Assembly: GCA_038496445.1 (NCBI GenBank)
Contig: JALMLS010000369.1
Span: forward strand, 1-64,000
Origin: Trichosphaerium sp. ATCC 40318
Taxonomy: Eukaryota > Discosea > Flabellinia > Trichosidae
Direction: 5' to 3'
Length of the DNA stretch: 64,000 nucleotides
The translations under genes and the position numbers were made by a program. The notes under the pieces were generated by a model. That model saw only the letters and a program-made list of their open reading frames with translations, was not told where the DNA came from and ran no database searches. Within the stretch, counting starts at the first letter, position 1. Each line of letters opens with the position of its first letter. Positions 42,093 through 56,100 of this stretch are shown here, piece after piece.

Positions 42093-43544
42093 TATTGGGA
42101 GAATAATGGGCGTACAATTTTGCGACGTGCACAACTACCCGGAAAACTACAAACGTATGATAAATATTTTTTTGAAGTTTTTTTTCAGTTTGATACGTAC
42201 GTTGTACGCGTGGTCACGTGGCGGAAAAAATTATTTTGCGGGCTCCAGCCGGATAAGAATCTGAATAAGTGTTTTTCCGAAATAAAAAGGGTAACGAAAA
42301 GGACTGGCGTGTGGCTGTTTAAATAGTTGTTTTAGAACGATTTTATTGTACAAATAAATTAAATAAAAAACAAACGGATAAGATATTTAACCGAACTATA
42401 TCTCACCATATAGAACACGTCTAGATATTTTGTGTTACACGGGTTATGTGACGTCACTAACTCGAATTACTAACTTCCTAATACAGCTAAACCGCCGTGG
42501 ACCGCTTTTGTCAAACCGAGGGACAACTTCCTAATTAGGCATGATACCCGTGGAATATTGCCCAAAGCATATTTTTTGTGACTTTTTTTTCAAACGTGAA
42601 CTTTGATCACTCGCCCAATACACTTACATTCACATGTTGTTAGGAATGTTGTATATATATATATTACAGTCACGCGTCACAGTTTTTTGAGGCTAACATG
42701 GTTGTGAGATCACAATTACTTGTTCGTAATAACCTTTGCGACATGTCTTTGTGTATTTTAAACACCAGATTTTCAAACGTTTTGTTAAGACTTTAAGAAG
42801 GTTAGATTTTAACTTTTTTTTACTGCGCGGATCAACCACGAAGAAGGAGTACGGAATACCAAAAAATGATGTACTAATACATTATTTTCTTCTACGTTCG
42901 TTTGTCTGAAATACATTTCTCTATCACGTGTTCGAGATATTTTGCAAGTCAGAAGCATAACGGCATTATGAACAATACTGTAATATTATTTGGTGATAAT
43001 ACAGGTCGTACTATTGCTTCTTTGGTATCTGGGTTCAAAAACATTAAAATTATATTAGAACATCGAAAGATACAAGACTATGATCTTAAAACCACAAGTT
43101 CAAAAAAGTAGTCAGTCTTTTTGTTAGATTCACACGTTTTTGTTGATCTACAATAGCAGATTGGAGGAGAGAATACGTCTCACTCAGCTTTCGAATCCCT
43201 GGATCACGTGGCCAAAGACCCTTCCGAATCCTTATAACCATGAACACTTCTCCAATCTTTTTGTAAGCCCTATGAACTTAACGTCTTAAGAAATTAAACC
43301 TGTGCACCTTAGAACTTTGACAATCCTTGTTCTTAACAAACTGGGGCAATTGAACCCATTCATAAGATCTCTAACTTTATACCTACACGCCGACATTCCT
43401 TTTGTTTTGTTTGCAACCTTTAACATCCTTTGTAATGCCTTAACCAGCCAACACTCACGGGATATGTATTCTTTCCCTGAATAAAATAGTTTTAGTTACA
43501 CAAATCATGTTAACTATACTTTGTAGCAAAATGTATTTTATTAT
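42093..43544. other. 1.45-kb gene-poor interval
   Basis: This is the longest gene-free stretch in the window. It contains a TA microsatellite (about 42650-42665), CACGTG palindromes near 42213, 42925 and 43204, and several short open frames without domain or codon support. It separates the conserved genes from the receptor-kinase array. Confidence 0.6.
42650..42666. repeat. short TA microsatellite
   Basis: An alternating TA run of about 16 bp lies in the intergenic interval. It has no other visible role. Confidence 0.7.
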
Positions 43545-46500
43545 TTACAGTGTTACACTCCTTGTTACACTTTCATATTCAGTTGATTCATTTATGACTG
43601 TTTCTAAATCTTTAAAAGAAGGTCGATAAGAAGGAAAAAACGCCCAACATTCTTTCATGATTATTTGCCATTGAGGATGAGCACGACCATCAAGTTCAGG
43701 TGTTTGTCCTTCATCTCTTATCCGTACTGCAAGATCAAACAAGTCTGGTACTTTACCAAATGGAGTTGTTTGATAAATTATTTCCCAAATAACCATTCCA
43801 AATGACCAAACCTTGTGAAATGTAAATAGAGAAAATGTATGAAGGTGTAATGACTTACATCGCTGTTGAATTCATATAACTTTCTCATTGATTCAGGACT
43901 CATCCATCTGATTGGTCCAATATTCGTACTTGTCATTTGAGCTTTTCCTGAAAGCACAGATTTTCTGGTTGTTATTAATAACCCACTGTACGGTTGTTAA
44001 ATGCAAACATACCTTGACATGCCAAAATCACTTATTTTTACATCTTCACCTGATAACTATTGAGCTGTAAGTGTCAACACGTGCAAGTCAGAACAATTAC
44101 CAAAACATTTCTACACGCCAGATCCCTAAAAAGTTTCATTATGAAGTAAGTTAAGATGTCTAGACATACCGATGAATGATGTTATTTTTGTGAAGAAAGA
44201 CCATCCCTGATGCGATTGAACTCAGAAACTTCTTGATCTCTGCAAATGTAAAGTCATCGCTTTTTGACTTATACAGGTCATCCAGTGATCCATTGGCCAT
44301 AAACTCCAATACCAACATTGGTTGACCATCAGATATACAGCGTCCGACAGTGCCAACAATATTGGGATGAGGTTCAAGACTCAGATTTACTTCAACCTTC
44401 AATACATGGTTATATTCAATAGCAGAAAGCAATGTACACAAGCAGCTGGGCGGTGTTAAGTACCTCTCTGAGAAAGTTTTGAGTATCTTCAGCACCAAGA
44501 CTTGATATTTTCACTGCAACTCTGACTCCTTTGTATGTTGCTTCCATCACAGCTCCGAAACTTCCCTCACCTGAAAACATTACTTGTCAATAAAATCTAT
44601 GTAAGCAAATAACATACCAAGTTTCTTTCCAAAAACTAAATCTTCTACCTTCAATACACCCTCTGGTACTGTATTATCAATAAACCGATTTCTTGGTGTA
44701 AGTTAGCAACTACATTTTGACGGTTGTATGAGTACATAGATTCTGATGTGCTCAAAACATTGAGTGGAGCAATAACTCCTCGTTGGTTTTTTTTGTTTCT
44801 ACAACAAAAGAATAAAATAGCGAGAATTATCAAACTGAGTACAGCGATAATAAATATAACAACCACTGCTACGATGATACCTACGTAGAAATCGAACAAA
44901 TAAGAATAAAATAGGGGCATTCTTCATTATTAGATGGTACATACCAGTGTTGGAGCCTTGAGGAGGCATGATGATACTGCTTGTATTTTGGAGAGCTGGA
45001 GCGACTGTTGTTGGTGCAAGTGTTGTTGGAGGAACGGTTGTTGGTGGGAGTGTTGTTGGTGGAAGTGTTGTTGGTGGAGCAGTTGTTGGCGGGCTTGTTG
45101 TTGGTGGACTTGTTGTAGGCGCACTGATTGGTATGATAGTTTCAAAACATAATGGATCAGGCTCATAGAGACATTCTGGATTGTAGAATGTTTGGTTTGG
45201 TGCTTCTGGAATTTCAAAAGGACCCAAATGCCAGCTTGTTACACTTGGATCGTATGTCATACATGACGGTATCTGTGATGAGCAAATCTACAACTACTTA
45301 ATATGTATTTGCCTACAAAGAAACATCAAATTGACGTACATCTGAGAGAAGAGCATCCTGACACCCACGGAATTCACCTAGTATTCTTGCGTCTGGATCA
45401 CAATATTGTAAGACACTGGAATCTCCTTCTTCACAACCAAATGCTATTGAACCAGGTACTCTCTTTTCAACAACACATGTCCCAGTTGTTATATCACAGT
45501 ATGTATAATTACATACGTCTGTTGATGTACAAGGAGGATCACACTCCGTTTCATTGATACTTATACACTCAGTACCCTGATTGAGATATTCACATCTACG
45601 AGGTGCTTAAACACTATCAGATACAACTTAGTATTTGATCAATTCGTACGAGCTCGACAGGATGCAATACTAGTACGAGCTGTAGTCCTAGTTGTATCGC
45701 AAAGGCTTGGATGACCGCCTAAACAAATAAATCACTCACATATTCCCGAATCACATGGGCCAAAATATTCCTTGATTAAGATGTGTCGTACACTGTATGT
45801 TCGAATTTCCATCTTCAGGATAGATTGGATTTGGAGAGTATTGACATCCTTCATCTGGACTTGTACATTTACCCTTTGTACATATGTTTCCGTCATCACA
45901 GTTAGTACTCGCGCATGTACATTCTTGTTCACAAGTACATCTTGCTTTGCATCTTGGTCCACAAAAGCTTCTTGTCTCTAAATGTCGAATCAGCGATCTT
46001 ATATTTTGTGGAATAGGACGCACGTGGACAGATTGCATTTGATATCATTGGTAAGACAGTTGAGGACAATACCCGAGAAGAAGTAATGTTGATGCGATTT
46101 GGGAGTGGCAATAGTTCAGACTGAGATGTTGGTGATCCGATTTCGATTGAATGAATTGTAAATCCCTTGTTAATGACATTATTTTAAGTTGAAGTTTCTT
46201 GAGAATACCTCGGATTCAAGTAGAGTTCCAATATCACTATTTGGATCGAATACACCACATTTAAGACCATGATGTTGATTGACAATTATCATCTTGTTGT
46301 TTCGTCCTTTTCTTCCAAATGTATCGAAATGATCACGTGCAACAGAAAGTCCTTTTTTTTAACGGTTAGCTAACCACTGGAAATATTTCTACCTGTAAAA
46401 AACGATACATACCTGTTGTGACATCATGACATCCACCCATGGTATTGAGAGTACGAATGATTTCAAGTTGTTGAAGAAAGTATGATTTGTCATGACTTCC

Positions 46501-47992
46501 CAATGGCAGTACAACTTGAGCTGTATCTCGATACAACACAATACCAGTACGATATCCAAACTCTCCAAGTTTGAGTGGTGCGATCACGTCAATGATGAAT
46601 TGGAAGTAAGAGTCCCAATTAAAGTTCTCACAACACTCTTCAACTGAAGATCTATTGAAACTACCAAAACCGAAACCATTTGACACGCACATTGAAGCTT
46701 ACATTATTTAGCACTATCAGTTTATTTCTCTTTATAAAATGCAACAACGCACCTACAACATCGCATATTTTTGAGTTCAATACATTTTGAGAAGCATCAA
46801 TAACTACAACATAGCGTTAGTTGAAGTAAAAGTAAGTGGCTCTCACCAAACATTAGATCTGTTGTATCAACACAAAGTGAATCATTGCAATTCGCAGGTG
46901 AATTATTTATGGAACTTTCCGTCATCTCCAGTATGTTCAAATCAATTACAGTATCATCATAAAGTTCAATCCTTGATAACATACATTAGAAGGAGAAGTA
47001 CAAGATGTGTTTAGAAGTGCAAGGATGTGTACTAAAGTCAACGTACCTTACAAGATCCTCTCCGTCGAAATACAAGTGTCTAACATCTAAGAAAGTACCA
47101 GAAGCCCCTTCATAAGGCTCTCTGTAGTACCGCGTCCTATATCCAGGTAAAAATAGCCTGTTTACATGTAGACAAGTACGTGTTTAAAGTAATGTCATCT
47201 CTTGTTGAATTTAATTCGGAGCGATGTGTAATTGTGACATTTGGAGTTTCGACTTGTCCTGGATTCCATTGCTTTTTGTATGGTGCGTTGACTCCCAAGT
47301 CCAATGTAGTTGATTGTACACGCTTGATACAGCTACTATCGCATGTTTTAAATTGTGTCAAAGTATTCTACAAGTGATATGAGAGGTTGGCCTGTATGTG
47401 CGTTTTCAGAAGAAGCTGATTGATTTGAAGCAACAGTTGTCTAATTATGGCGAGTTTTCACGGATCCACACTAGAAACCCTCTGTGTATGCAGTGCGATA
47501 TAATTTTAGGCGCGGTGGAAGTGCTTTTGAAGAGCAAAGTCGACTTCGCCAGAAAAAAAAACTATCTAGAGCAAAAATCAAAGCAGTCAGGCAAATTAGA
47601 TAACCGACACGTGACTGTAAGAGGGGTTTTTTGCTTGTTCCTTTAACGTACAGTTAGGTGGCGATACTCTTCAATGATATAATCATCTGATATTTTAAAG
47701 TGCACTAATAGATCAATTATCGCATCTGATGTATCAGTGACGAAGAAAATACCAAAGTGGCCGTATTGTTTCGGCTTTAAAAACACAATTAGAAAAAAAA
47801 ACAAATAATTAAATAAACAACACGTGTTTAACGTACGATATTGTCTGATTTACTGTACATAACTGCTGGCTTTTCAAAAGTTTCTCTTTTTGTAGCGGTT
47901 TTTACGACAGTAACGCCAACAAGTAGTACTACAACAATGTACGCGTGAAGACTACGCGTAATATTAATTCTGTTGCCAAAAGAAGATGCCAT
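43545..47992 (-). CDS. receptor tyrosine kinase with vWA ectodomain (copy K1)
   Basis: The start at 47992 encodes a leader (SLHAYIVVVLLVGVTVV). The ectodomain has an unrecognised N-terminal part (about 47700-46800) and a vWA domain (FQFIIDVIAPLKLGEFGYRT, 46650-46400, continuing to about 46070). Cys-rich modules with a CTDC-like pattern follow (NCDDGNICTKGKC, 45985-45750; TSTDVCNYTYCDITTGTC near 45500), then a Pro/Thr stalk with six xPPTT units and a transmembrane helix (44890-44800). The kinase has KKLGEGSFG, VAVKISS, HRDLACRN, ISDFGMSR and GPIRWMSPES, all tyrosine-kinase hallmarks. HRDLACRN and DFG span introns. Near 44690-44715 the juxtamembrane exon reads in a different frame from the kinase (YNRQNVV... 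against RFIDNTVPEGVL) with no good intron between, so K1 may be frameshifted. It is the first of three tandem copies. Confidence 0.8.
45005..45125 (-). repeat. Pro-Thr stalk minisatellite in K1
   Basis: A 15-bp unit encodes xPPTT. There are six perfect units in K1 (x = S, S, A, L, L, V), flanked by related xAPTT units. It encodes a probably O-glycosylated stalk just outside the membrane helix. Confidence 0.85.
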
Positions 47993-48661
47993 TGTGCTTG
48001 TTACATTTGTTGCTGAAACACAAAAAAATGATATGGAGATTGAACACTCTAATTAGATTTAGTCTGGATAATTTATCTGCAGCAGAAAACGCTGAACATG
48101 AAATGCGTTTTAAGTCGGGGAAAATGACGAGGACTTGAATGACCGAGACCAGCAGTTCCAAGAATTCCGTAATTCCTTAAGACCCGCCACCGCCGCTGCG
48201 CTCCCCATCTCCTTTCTTTGTGCTTTTGTGGTAAAGCACTCTGTTGTAACGTCTGAGGTTTTGTACCTTTACAGGCCAAACCAGTGTTGTGTCAAGACGT
48301 TCAGCTAACAAGGACATAGGCGTTTTCTTAGCATTCCGGCATTAAGAATACTGATTGTATTCATATTCACAACGTATTTCTATTGACCTGCCAAACCAAC
48401 CTTCACTAATGTTCCTATTCTTAATGTGCACATTAATTTATCTCGTATGATTCTCACTTTCAAACTGGTATTCAACTACAGCAACTTGTTGGCACACAAA
48501 AAAAAAGTGCATGTCCATAGTACAAAAAAAGGTCATCTGTATCATATCTCCAACACAATTCTTAGCATGAAACACTGATCTTTCAATTGGTTTATTCTGT
48601 TAAGCCTGAATTTTTTTATTTTTGTACAGTTCTAAAAACAAGTGTTGTCAATTTAAATTAT
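47993..48661. other. gap between K1 and K2
   Basis: About 670 bp. A locally GC-rich patch near 48180-48220 stands out from the AT-rich surroundings but matches no gene or RNA I know. The remainder should contain the K1 promoter and the K2 3' end. Confidence 0.55.
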
Positions 48662-51600
48662 TTACAGTGTTGAACTTCTTAACACACTTTTAGTTTCATT
48701 TTCAGTTGAGTCATTTATGGTTGTCTCTAAATCCTTAAAAGAAGGCCGATCAGAAGGAGAAAACGCCCAACATTCTTTCATGATTATTTGCCATTGAGGA
48801 TGAGCACGACCATCAAGTTCAGGTGTTTGTCCTTCATCTCTTATCCGTACTGCAAGATCAAACAAGTCTGGTACTTTACCAAATGGAGTTGTTTGATAAA
48901 TTATTTCCCAAATAACCATTCCAAATGACCAAACCTTGAAAGAACAACAAATAGTAAGCTACAAGAAAATTGATCAATGTTTGTCTACTTACATCACTTT
49001 TAGGTTCATATAACTTTCTCATTGATTCAGGACTCATCCATCTGATTGGTCCAATATTCGTACTTGTCATTTGAGCTTTTCCTGAAAGCACAGATTTTCT
49101 GGTTGTTATTAATAACCACTGTACAGTTGCTAAATGCAAACATACCTTGACATGCCAAAATCACTTATTTTTACAACTTTATCATCTGATATCTATCGAT
49201 ACTGTTAGTATCAACACCCCGAACTTTGTTGTATAAAGTACCAACACATTTCTACATGCAAGATCTCTAAACGGTGTTATTATGAAGTAATTTTAGATGT
49301 TCAAACATACCGATGAATGATTTTATTTTCATGGAGAAAGGCCATCCCTGATGCGATTGAACTCAGAAACGTTTTTACTTCTTCAAATGTAAAGTCATCA
49401 CTTTTTGATTTGTACAAATCTTCCAACGTTCCATTAGCCATAAACTCCAATACCAACATTGGTTGACCATTAGATATACAGAGTCCAACAGTGCCAACAA
49501 TATTGGGATGAGGTCCAAGGCTCAGGTTTACTTCAACCTGCAATACACGATTATATTCAATAGCAGAAGCAATGTAAACAAGTAAGTGTTGTTAAGTACC
49601 TCTCTGAGAAAGTTTTGATTCTCTTCAGCACCAAGACTTGATATTTTCACTGCAACATCGTTTCCATTGTATGTCGCATGAATCACAGATCCGAAACTTC
49701 CCTCACCTTGGAACCACGTGTTAAAAAAACACTTTAATGTCTAAAACAGCCAACAGTAAATCGCATACCTAGTTTCTCCCCAAAAACCAAGTCACTTCTA
49801 CTTAACATACCCCCTGGTAAGCTACTTCCAACAAATTCATCTTTTGGCATGTGTGAGTAGTTTCTAGCTGAGTTGCTTCTTTTGGCTAATGCAGATCCTG
49901 ATGTGTTAACAACATCAAGTGTCACAACATCATCTTGGTTTCTCTGTTTTTTTCTAATTAAAAAATACCAAAGAGCAATCAAGATCAACACAATGAATAT
50001 CAGAGCAAGGACAACCACAATGATGATAATACCTACACATCATAACAAAAGAATGATATTTTAAATGAAAAATGTAAAAACGTGACATACTGGTAGAGTC
50101 TTGAGTAGGAGTGATGATACTGGTTGTATTTTGAAGAGTTGGAGCAACTGTTGTTGGTGTAATTGTTGTTGGAGGAATGGTTGTTGGTGGGAGTGTTGTT
50201 GGGGGGATTGTCGTTGGTACAATAGGTACAATATGATCAAAACATAATGGATCAGGCTCATAGAGACATTCTGGATTGTAGAATGTTTGGTTTGGTGCTT
50301 CTGGAATTTCAAAAGGACCCAAATGCCAGCTTGTTACACTTGGATCATATGTCATACATGAAGGTATCTGTGATGAGCAAATCTACAGCTAGTTGTAAAA
50401 GAATTTTTGTAACAGAAATATCACATGACGTACATCCGAGAGTTGAACAGATGCACAGCCAGCAAAATAATTTCGTCGATTCCATAATGAGGCGTCTGGA
50501 TCACAATATTGTAAGATACTGGAATCTCCTTCTTCACAACCAAATGCTATTGAACCAGGTACTCTCTTTTCAACAACACACGTCCCAGTTGTTATATCAC
50601 AGTATGTATAATTACATACGTCTGTTGATGTGCAAGGAGGATCACACTGCATTTCATTGATACTTATACATTCAAAAATACTATTTGTATAAAGACAACG
50701 AAGTGGTGCTAAAAATATTGTAAGATGCAAAATAGAAAACTGGCACATACGGGATCCGCACGAGCTATTTGCAACTCCAAGAGTAGCTCCACTATTATCA
50801 CATAGGCTTGGGTGGTTACCTAATAGCAACATGTTACAAAATAAACTACATGATAAGACTTATAGAACAGTACAATGGATATCCCCAGGCTCGTTGGTGG
50901 GGAAGATTTGATTTGGGGAGTATTGACATCCTTCATCTGGACTTGTACATTTATCCTGTGTGCATATGTTTCTATCATCGCAATCCGTATTTTGACAAGT
51001 ACACTCTTGTTCACAAGTACATCTTGCTTTGCATCTTGGTCCACAAAAGCTTCTTGTTTCTAAATCTTGAATAAGCAATCTTACAGTTGACAATGCAGGT
51101 ACGTGGGCAAATGGCATTTGATACCATTGGCAAAACAGTAAGGGACAATAACCGAGAAGAAGTAATATTGATGCGATTTGGGAGTGGTAATAGTTCAGAC
51201 TGAGGTGATGGTGATCCGATTTCGATTGAATGAATTTTGAATCCCTCAATGAGATTGTTAGCTTAGATTAAATTAAATACTGTAGTTACCTGAGATTCAA
51301 GAAGAGTTCCAATATCACTATTTGGATCGAATACACCACATTTAAGACCATGATGTTGATTGATAATTATCATCTTGTTGTTTCGTCCTTTTCTTCCAAA
51401 TGTATCGAAATGATCACGTGCAACAGAAAGTCCTTGATTATAACTGTAAGGAATTGAAAGTATTTTCTACACGAAAACAATACATACCTGTTGTGACATC
51501 ATGACATCCACCCATGGTATTGAGAGTACGAATGATTTCAAGTTGTTGAAGAAAGTATGATTTGTCATGACTTCCCAATGGCAGTACAACTTGAGCTGTA

Positions 51601-52890
51601 TCTCGATACAATACAATACCAGTACGATATCCAAACTCTCCAAGTTTGAGTGGTGCGATCACGTCAATGATGAATTGGAAGTAGGAGTCCCAATTAAAGT
51701 TCTCACAGCACTCGTCAAATGATGATCTGTTGAAATGACCAAAACCAAGGTCAGTTGACACGCACATTGAAGCTTAAACTAATTTAACATTTACTCTTGA
51801 ATAAATATAACGTACCTCCAACATCGCATGTTGTTGAGTTCAATACATTTTGAGAAGCATCAACAACTACAACATAGCGTTAGTTGAAGTAGTAAAAGTA
51901 AGTGGCTCTTACCAAACATTAGATCTGTTGTATCAACACAAAGTGAATCATTGCAATTCGCAAGTAAAGTATCATTAGGCAAGGCATACAAATCACTGTC
52001 ATTCTCGCCCAAATCGATCAATGTATCGTTGTAAAGTTCAATCCTTGATAACAAACATTAGTAGGAGAAGTACAAGATGTGTTTAGAACTGCAAGAATGT
52101 GTACCTTACAAGATTCTCTCCGTCGAAATACAAGTGTCTAACATCTAAGAAAGTACCAGAAGCGCCTTCATAAGGTTCTCTAGAGTACCGAGTCCTATAT
52201 CCAACTAAGCACATTGCATGTGGCTCACTGCATTTACGTGTTTAAAGTGATGTAAGTTCTTCTGCGATAAAATGCTGTAGAATTTGTATCGGAGCGATGT
52301 GTAATTGTGATATTTGGAGTTTCTACTTGTCCTGGATTCCACAACTTTAAAAACGGTTCGTTGAATCCCAAGTCCAGAGTTGTTGATTTTACACGCTTTA
52401 TACAGCTACTATCGCATGTTTTAAATTGCGTCAAAGTAGTCTACAAATGATATGAGATGTGAATTGTTGGTTTTTTCATGTCAGTGATAAAAGTGTACAA
52501 GCTGTATGTGGGGGGTTTTTTTGCGCCAATTTAGTTGATTGGGTACAACGTACAGTTTCGTGGTCGTACTGTTCAATGATGTAGTCATCTGATATTTTAA
52601 AGTACATGGTTAGCTGTACTATACCAATAGTGCTGTTCAGATGATACTCGAAGCCGAATTCGCCATATTGTTTAGGCTTAAAACAAATATAATTAGAAAT
52701 AACGTTACAAAACACGTGTTTACGCTAAAATACATACGATTATATCCGAATTACTGTACATTGCTGCTTTTCCAGCGTAAACTTTAGTACTTGTAGCAGC
52801 ATTTACAACGTAAACAGTACCAAGCAGAAATACAAAGATAGATAAGCTTCGGTCATGCATAAAAGCAGTATCTATGCAGAAAGACACCAT
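48662..52890 (-). CDS. receptor tyrosine kinase with vWA ectodomain (copy K2)
   Basis: The start at 52890 is chosen because MVSFCIDTAFMHDRSLSIFV aligns with the K1 leader; 52860 is an alternative. It has the same order as K1: N-terminal unknown domain (CDSSCIKRVKSTTLDLGF near 52395), vWA (near 51760-51150), CTDC-like Cys modules (DCDDRNICTQDKC near 50970; CNYTYCDITTGTC near 50600), Pro/Thr stalk (50148-50220), membrane helix (VVLALIFIVLILIALWYFL) and tyrosine kinase with GEKLGEGSFG, HRDLACRN, KISDFGMSR and GPIRWMSPES. Reading frame seems preserved through the juxtamembrane segment (PKDEFVGSSLPGGMLSRSDL). The kinase domain ends close to the C-terminus, so there is almost no tail for phosphotyrosine docking. 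Ligands are unknown. Confidence 0.83.
50148..50220 (-). repeat. Pro-Thr stalk minisatellite in K2
   Basis: Three xPPTT units (x = I, L, I) are flanked by VPTT and ITPTT. This is half the number of perfect units in K1. Confidence 0.8.
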
Positions 52891-53178
52891 TTGTTTAACT
52901 TAAACAGTATGTGCACGTTTTATCACGAAAGAAATGTGTTGAACGACAACTTAAAAAATATGCTCACGTGATATAGTGTGTCTTAGGGCAATTACCAGTT
53001 AATTCATCGAACTCATATTATGTCGTGCAAGAGTTTTGCATCTTCTCCCTAGCATTGTTTTCGGTTTGTTGTAACCACATTTTCATGTCTGCTTGGATGA
53101 CATTTTTTTAAAGTGAAAACTAATTTCTGCTACAAAATTTTATTCATACAACCCTTGACATTCATTGTGATTGACTTT

Positions 53179-56100
53179 TCATGTTTCACTTTCTGTTGAG
53201 TCATTTAAAGCTATCTCTAATTTTATAAAAGAAGGCCGATCAGAAGGAGAAAACGCCCAACATTCTTTCATGATTATTTGCCATTGAGGGTGAGCACGAT
53301 CATCAAGTTCAGGTGTATGCCCTTCATCTCTTATCCGTACTGCAAGATCAAACAAGTCTGATATTGTACCAAACGGGGCCTCCTGATAAATTATTTCCCA
53401 AATAACCATTCCAAATGCCCAAACCTTGAATGATGTCAGAAATCAAACAAGCAGTTTTACTTGTTTAGACTTACGTCACTTTTAGGTTCATATAATTTTC
53501 TCATTGATTCAGGACTCATCCACCTGATTGGTCCAATATTCGTCTTTGTTTGTTGAGCTGTTCCTGAAATAGCAGATTTTCTGATTGTTATTAATAAATC
53601 AGTGTACAGTTGTTAAATGTAAACATACCTTGACATGCCAAAATCACTTATTTTTACAACTTTGTCATCTGATATCTATCAATACTGTTAGTATCAAAAG
53701 ACGTACTAGCCAAAACATTTTACCAACACATTTCTACAAGCCAAATCCCTAAACAGTGTTAGTACTTATGAAGTAATTTTAGATGTTCAAACATACCGAT
53801 GAATGATTTTATTTTCATGGAGAAAGGCCATCCCTGATGCGATTGAACTCAGAAACGTTTTTACTTCTTCAAATGTAAAGTCATCACTTTTTGATTTGTA
53901 CAAATCTTCCAACGTTCCATTAGCCATAAACTCCAATACCAACATTGGTTGACCATCAGATATACAAAGTCCAACAGTGCCAACAATATTGGGATGAGGT
54001 CCAAGACTCAGGTTTACTTCAACCTTCAATACACGATTATATTCAATAGCAGAAGCAATGTAAACAAGCAAGTGTTGTTAAGTACCTCTCTGAGAAAGTT
54101 TTGATTCTCTTCAGCACCAAGACTTGATATTTTCACTGCAACTCTGACTCCTTTGTACGTTGCTTCCATCACAGATCCGAAACTTCCCTCACCTTAAAAC
54201 GCATGTTAGCAACCAAAAGTTCCACAGCGTAAATCGCATACCTAGTTTCTTCCCAAAAATCAGTTCATCTCTTCTCAGCATACCCTCTGGCACTCTACTT
54301 CCCGCAACATAACTTTCATTCGGCATCTGTGAATAATGTACGCCCGAGTTGCTTCTTTTTGCAACCAATGATTCTGATGTGTTAACAACATCAAGTGTCA
54401 TAACATCTTCTTGTTTTTTCTCTTTTTTTCTACAAAAAAAAAACCAAAGAGCAATCAAGATCAACACAATGAATATCAGAGCAAGGACAACCACAATGAT
54501 GATAATACCTGCACGTCAGAACGTAAGAATGATATTATCAATGAAAAATGTAAAAACGTGACATACTGCTATTGGAGCCTTGAGTAGGCGTTATGATACT
54601 GCTTGTATTTTGAAGAGTTGGAGCAACTGTTGTTGGTGTAATTGTCGTCGGCGGAACAGTTGTTGGCGGAAGTGTTGTTGGGGGTAGTGTCGTCGGTACA
54701 AGAGGTACAACACGCTCAAAACATAATGGATCAGGCTCATAGAGACATTCTGGATTGTAGAATGTTTGGTTTGGTGCTTCTGGAATTTCAAAAGGACCCA
54801 AATGCCAGCTTGTTACACTTGGATCGTATGTCATACATGACGGCATCTGTGATGAGCAAATCTAAAATTATTTGTTCATACAGGATAACAATATCTAAAA
54901 ATAGACGTACGTCTGATAGCTCAACAGATTTACAACCAGAAAACCCGGATGGGTTAAATAAAGTATTGGAATCACAGTATTGTAAAAAGGTGGAAGCTCC
55001 TTCGTAACAACCAAATGCTATTGAGCCAGGTACTCTCTTTTCAACAACACACGTCCCAGTTGTTATATCACAGTATGAATAGTTACATACGTCTGTTGAT
55101 GTGCAAGGAGGATCACATTGTGTTTCATTGATAATTTTACACTCAGGACCTCCATTAACATACGTACACGTAAAACTAGCTAAAACAAACAAGTTAGAAA
55201 TAGGATACCAAGAGGACAATCGAAATTAGAGATATACGTACGAGCAGTACACTCTGATAGTACATTCCTAGCGTTAGTTAAACTATTGTCACAAAGGCTT
55301 GGAGCATTACCTACAAACAATAAGTTAGTACGAAATCACAAACCTTCAACACAAGCACTTAAAAAACAACATTTTGCTTACAGTGGATAGAATTAGGTAT
55401 GGTCTGCGGGTATATTGGATTTGGAGAGTATTGACATCCTTCATCTGGACTTCTACATCTTTCGAATGTACATATCTTTCCGTCATCGCAGTCAGTATTA
55501 TCACAAGTACATTCTTGTTCACAAGTACATCTTGCTTTGCATCTTGGTCCACAAAAGCTTCTTGTTTCTGAACGCTGCATTAGCGATCTTATATTTTGTG
55601 GAATAGGACGCACGTGGACAGATTGCATTTGATATCATTGGTAAGACAGTTGAGGACAATACCCGAGAAGAAGTAATGTTGATGCGATTTGGGAGTGGTA
55701 ATAGTTCAGACTGAGATGTTGGTGATCCGATTTCGATTGAATGAATTGTAAATCCCTCGAGGTTAGATAAGGTTGAGAATGGTTAAACAAAGTTGAGTGT
55801 CAATAATACCTCGGATTCAAGTAGAGTTCCAATATCACTATTTGGATCGAATACACCACATTTGGGACCATGATGTTGATTGACAATTATCATCTTGTTG
55901 TTTCGTCCTTTTCTTCCAAATGTATCGAAATGATCACGTGCAACAGAAAGTCCTTGATTATAACTGTAAGCTAACCACTCAAAATTTTCTACCTTGACAC
56001 ATACCCTTTGTGACATCATGACATCCACCCATGGTATTGAGAGTACGAATGATTTCAAGTTGTTGAAGAAAGTATGATTTGTCATGACTTCCCAATGGCA

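Noticed and set aside
42902-43111. Small plus-strand gene (MSEIHFSITCSRY...)
   Set aside because: Isolated short frame, no domain, no paralogue, surrounded by stops; likely chance.
44934-45168. Plus-strand Cys/Trp- or Val/Gly-repeat proteins
   Set aside because: They are antisense readings of the xPPTT minisatellite of receptor K1.
48073-48279. Minus-strand frame MACKGTKPQTLQQ...
   Set aside because: It lies upstream of the K1 start in the GC-rich patch and has no homology pattern, leader or intron support.
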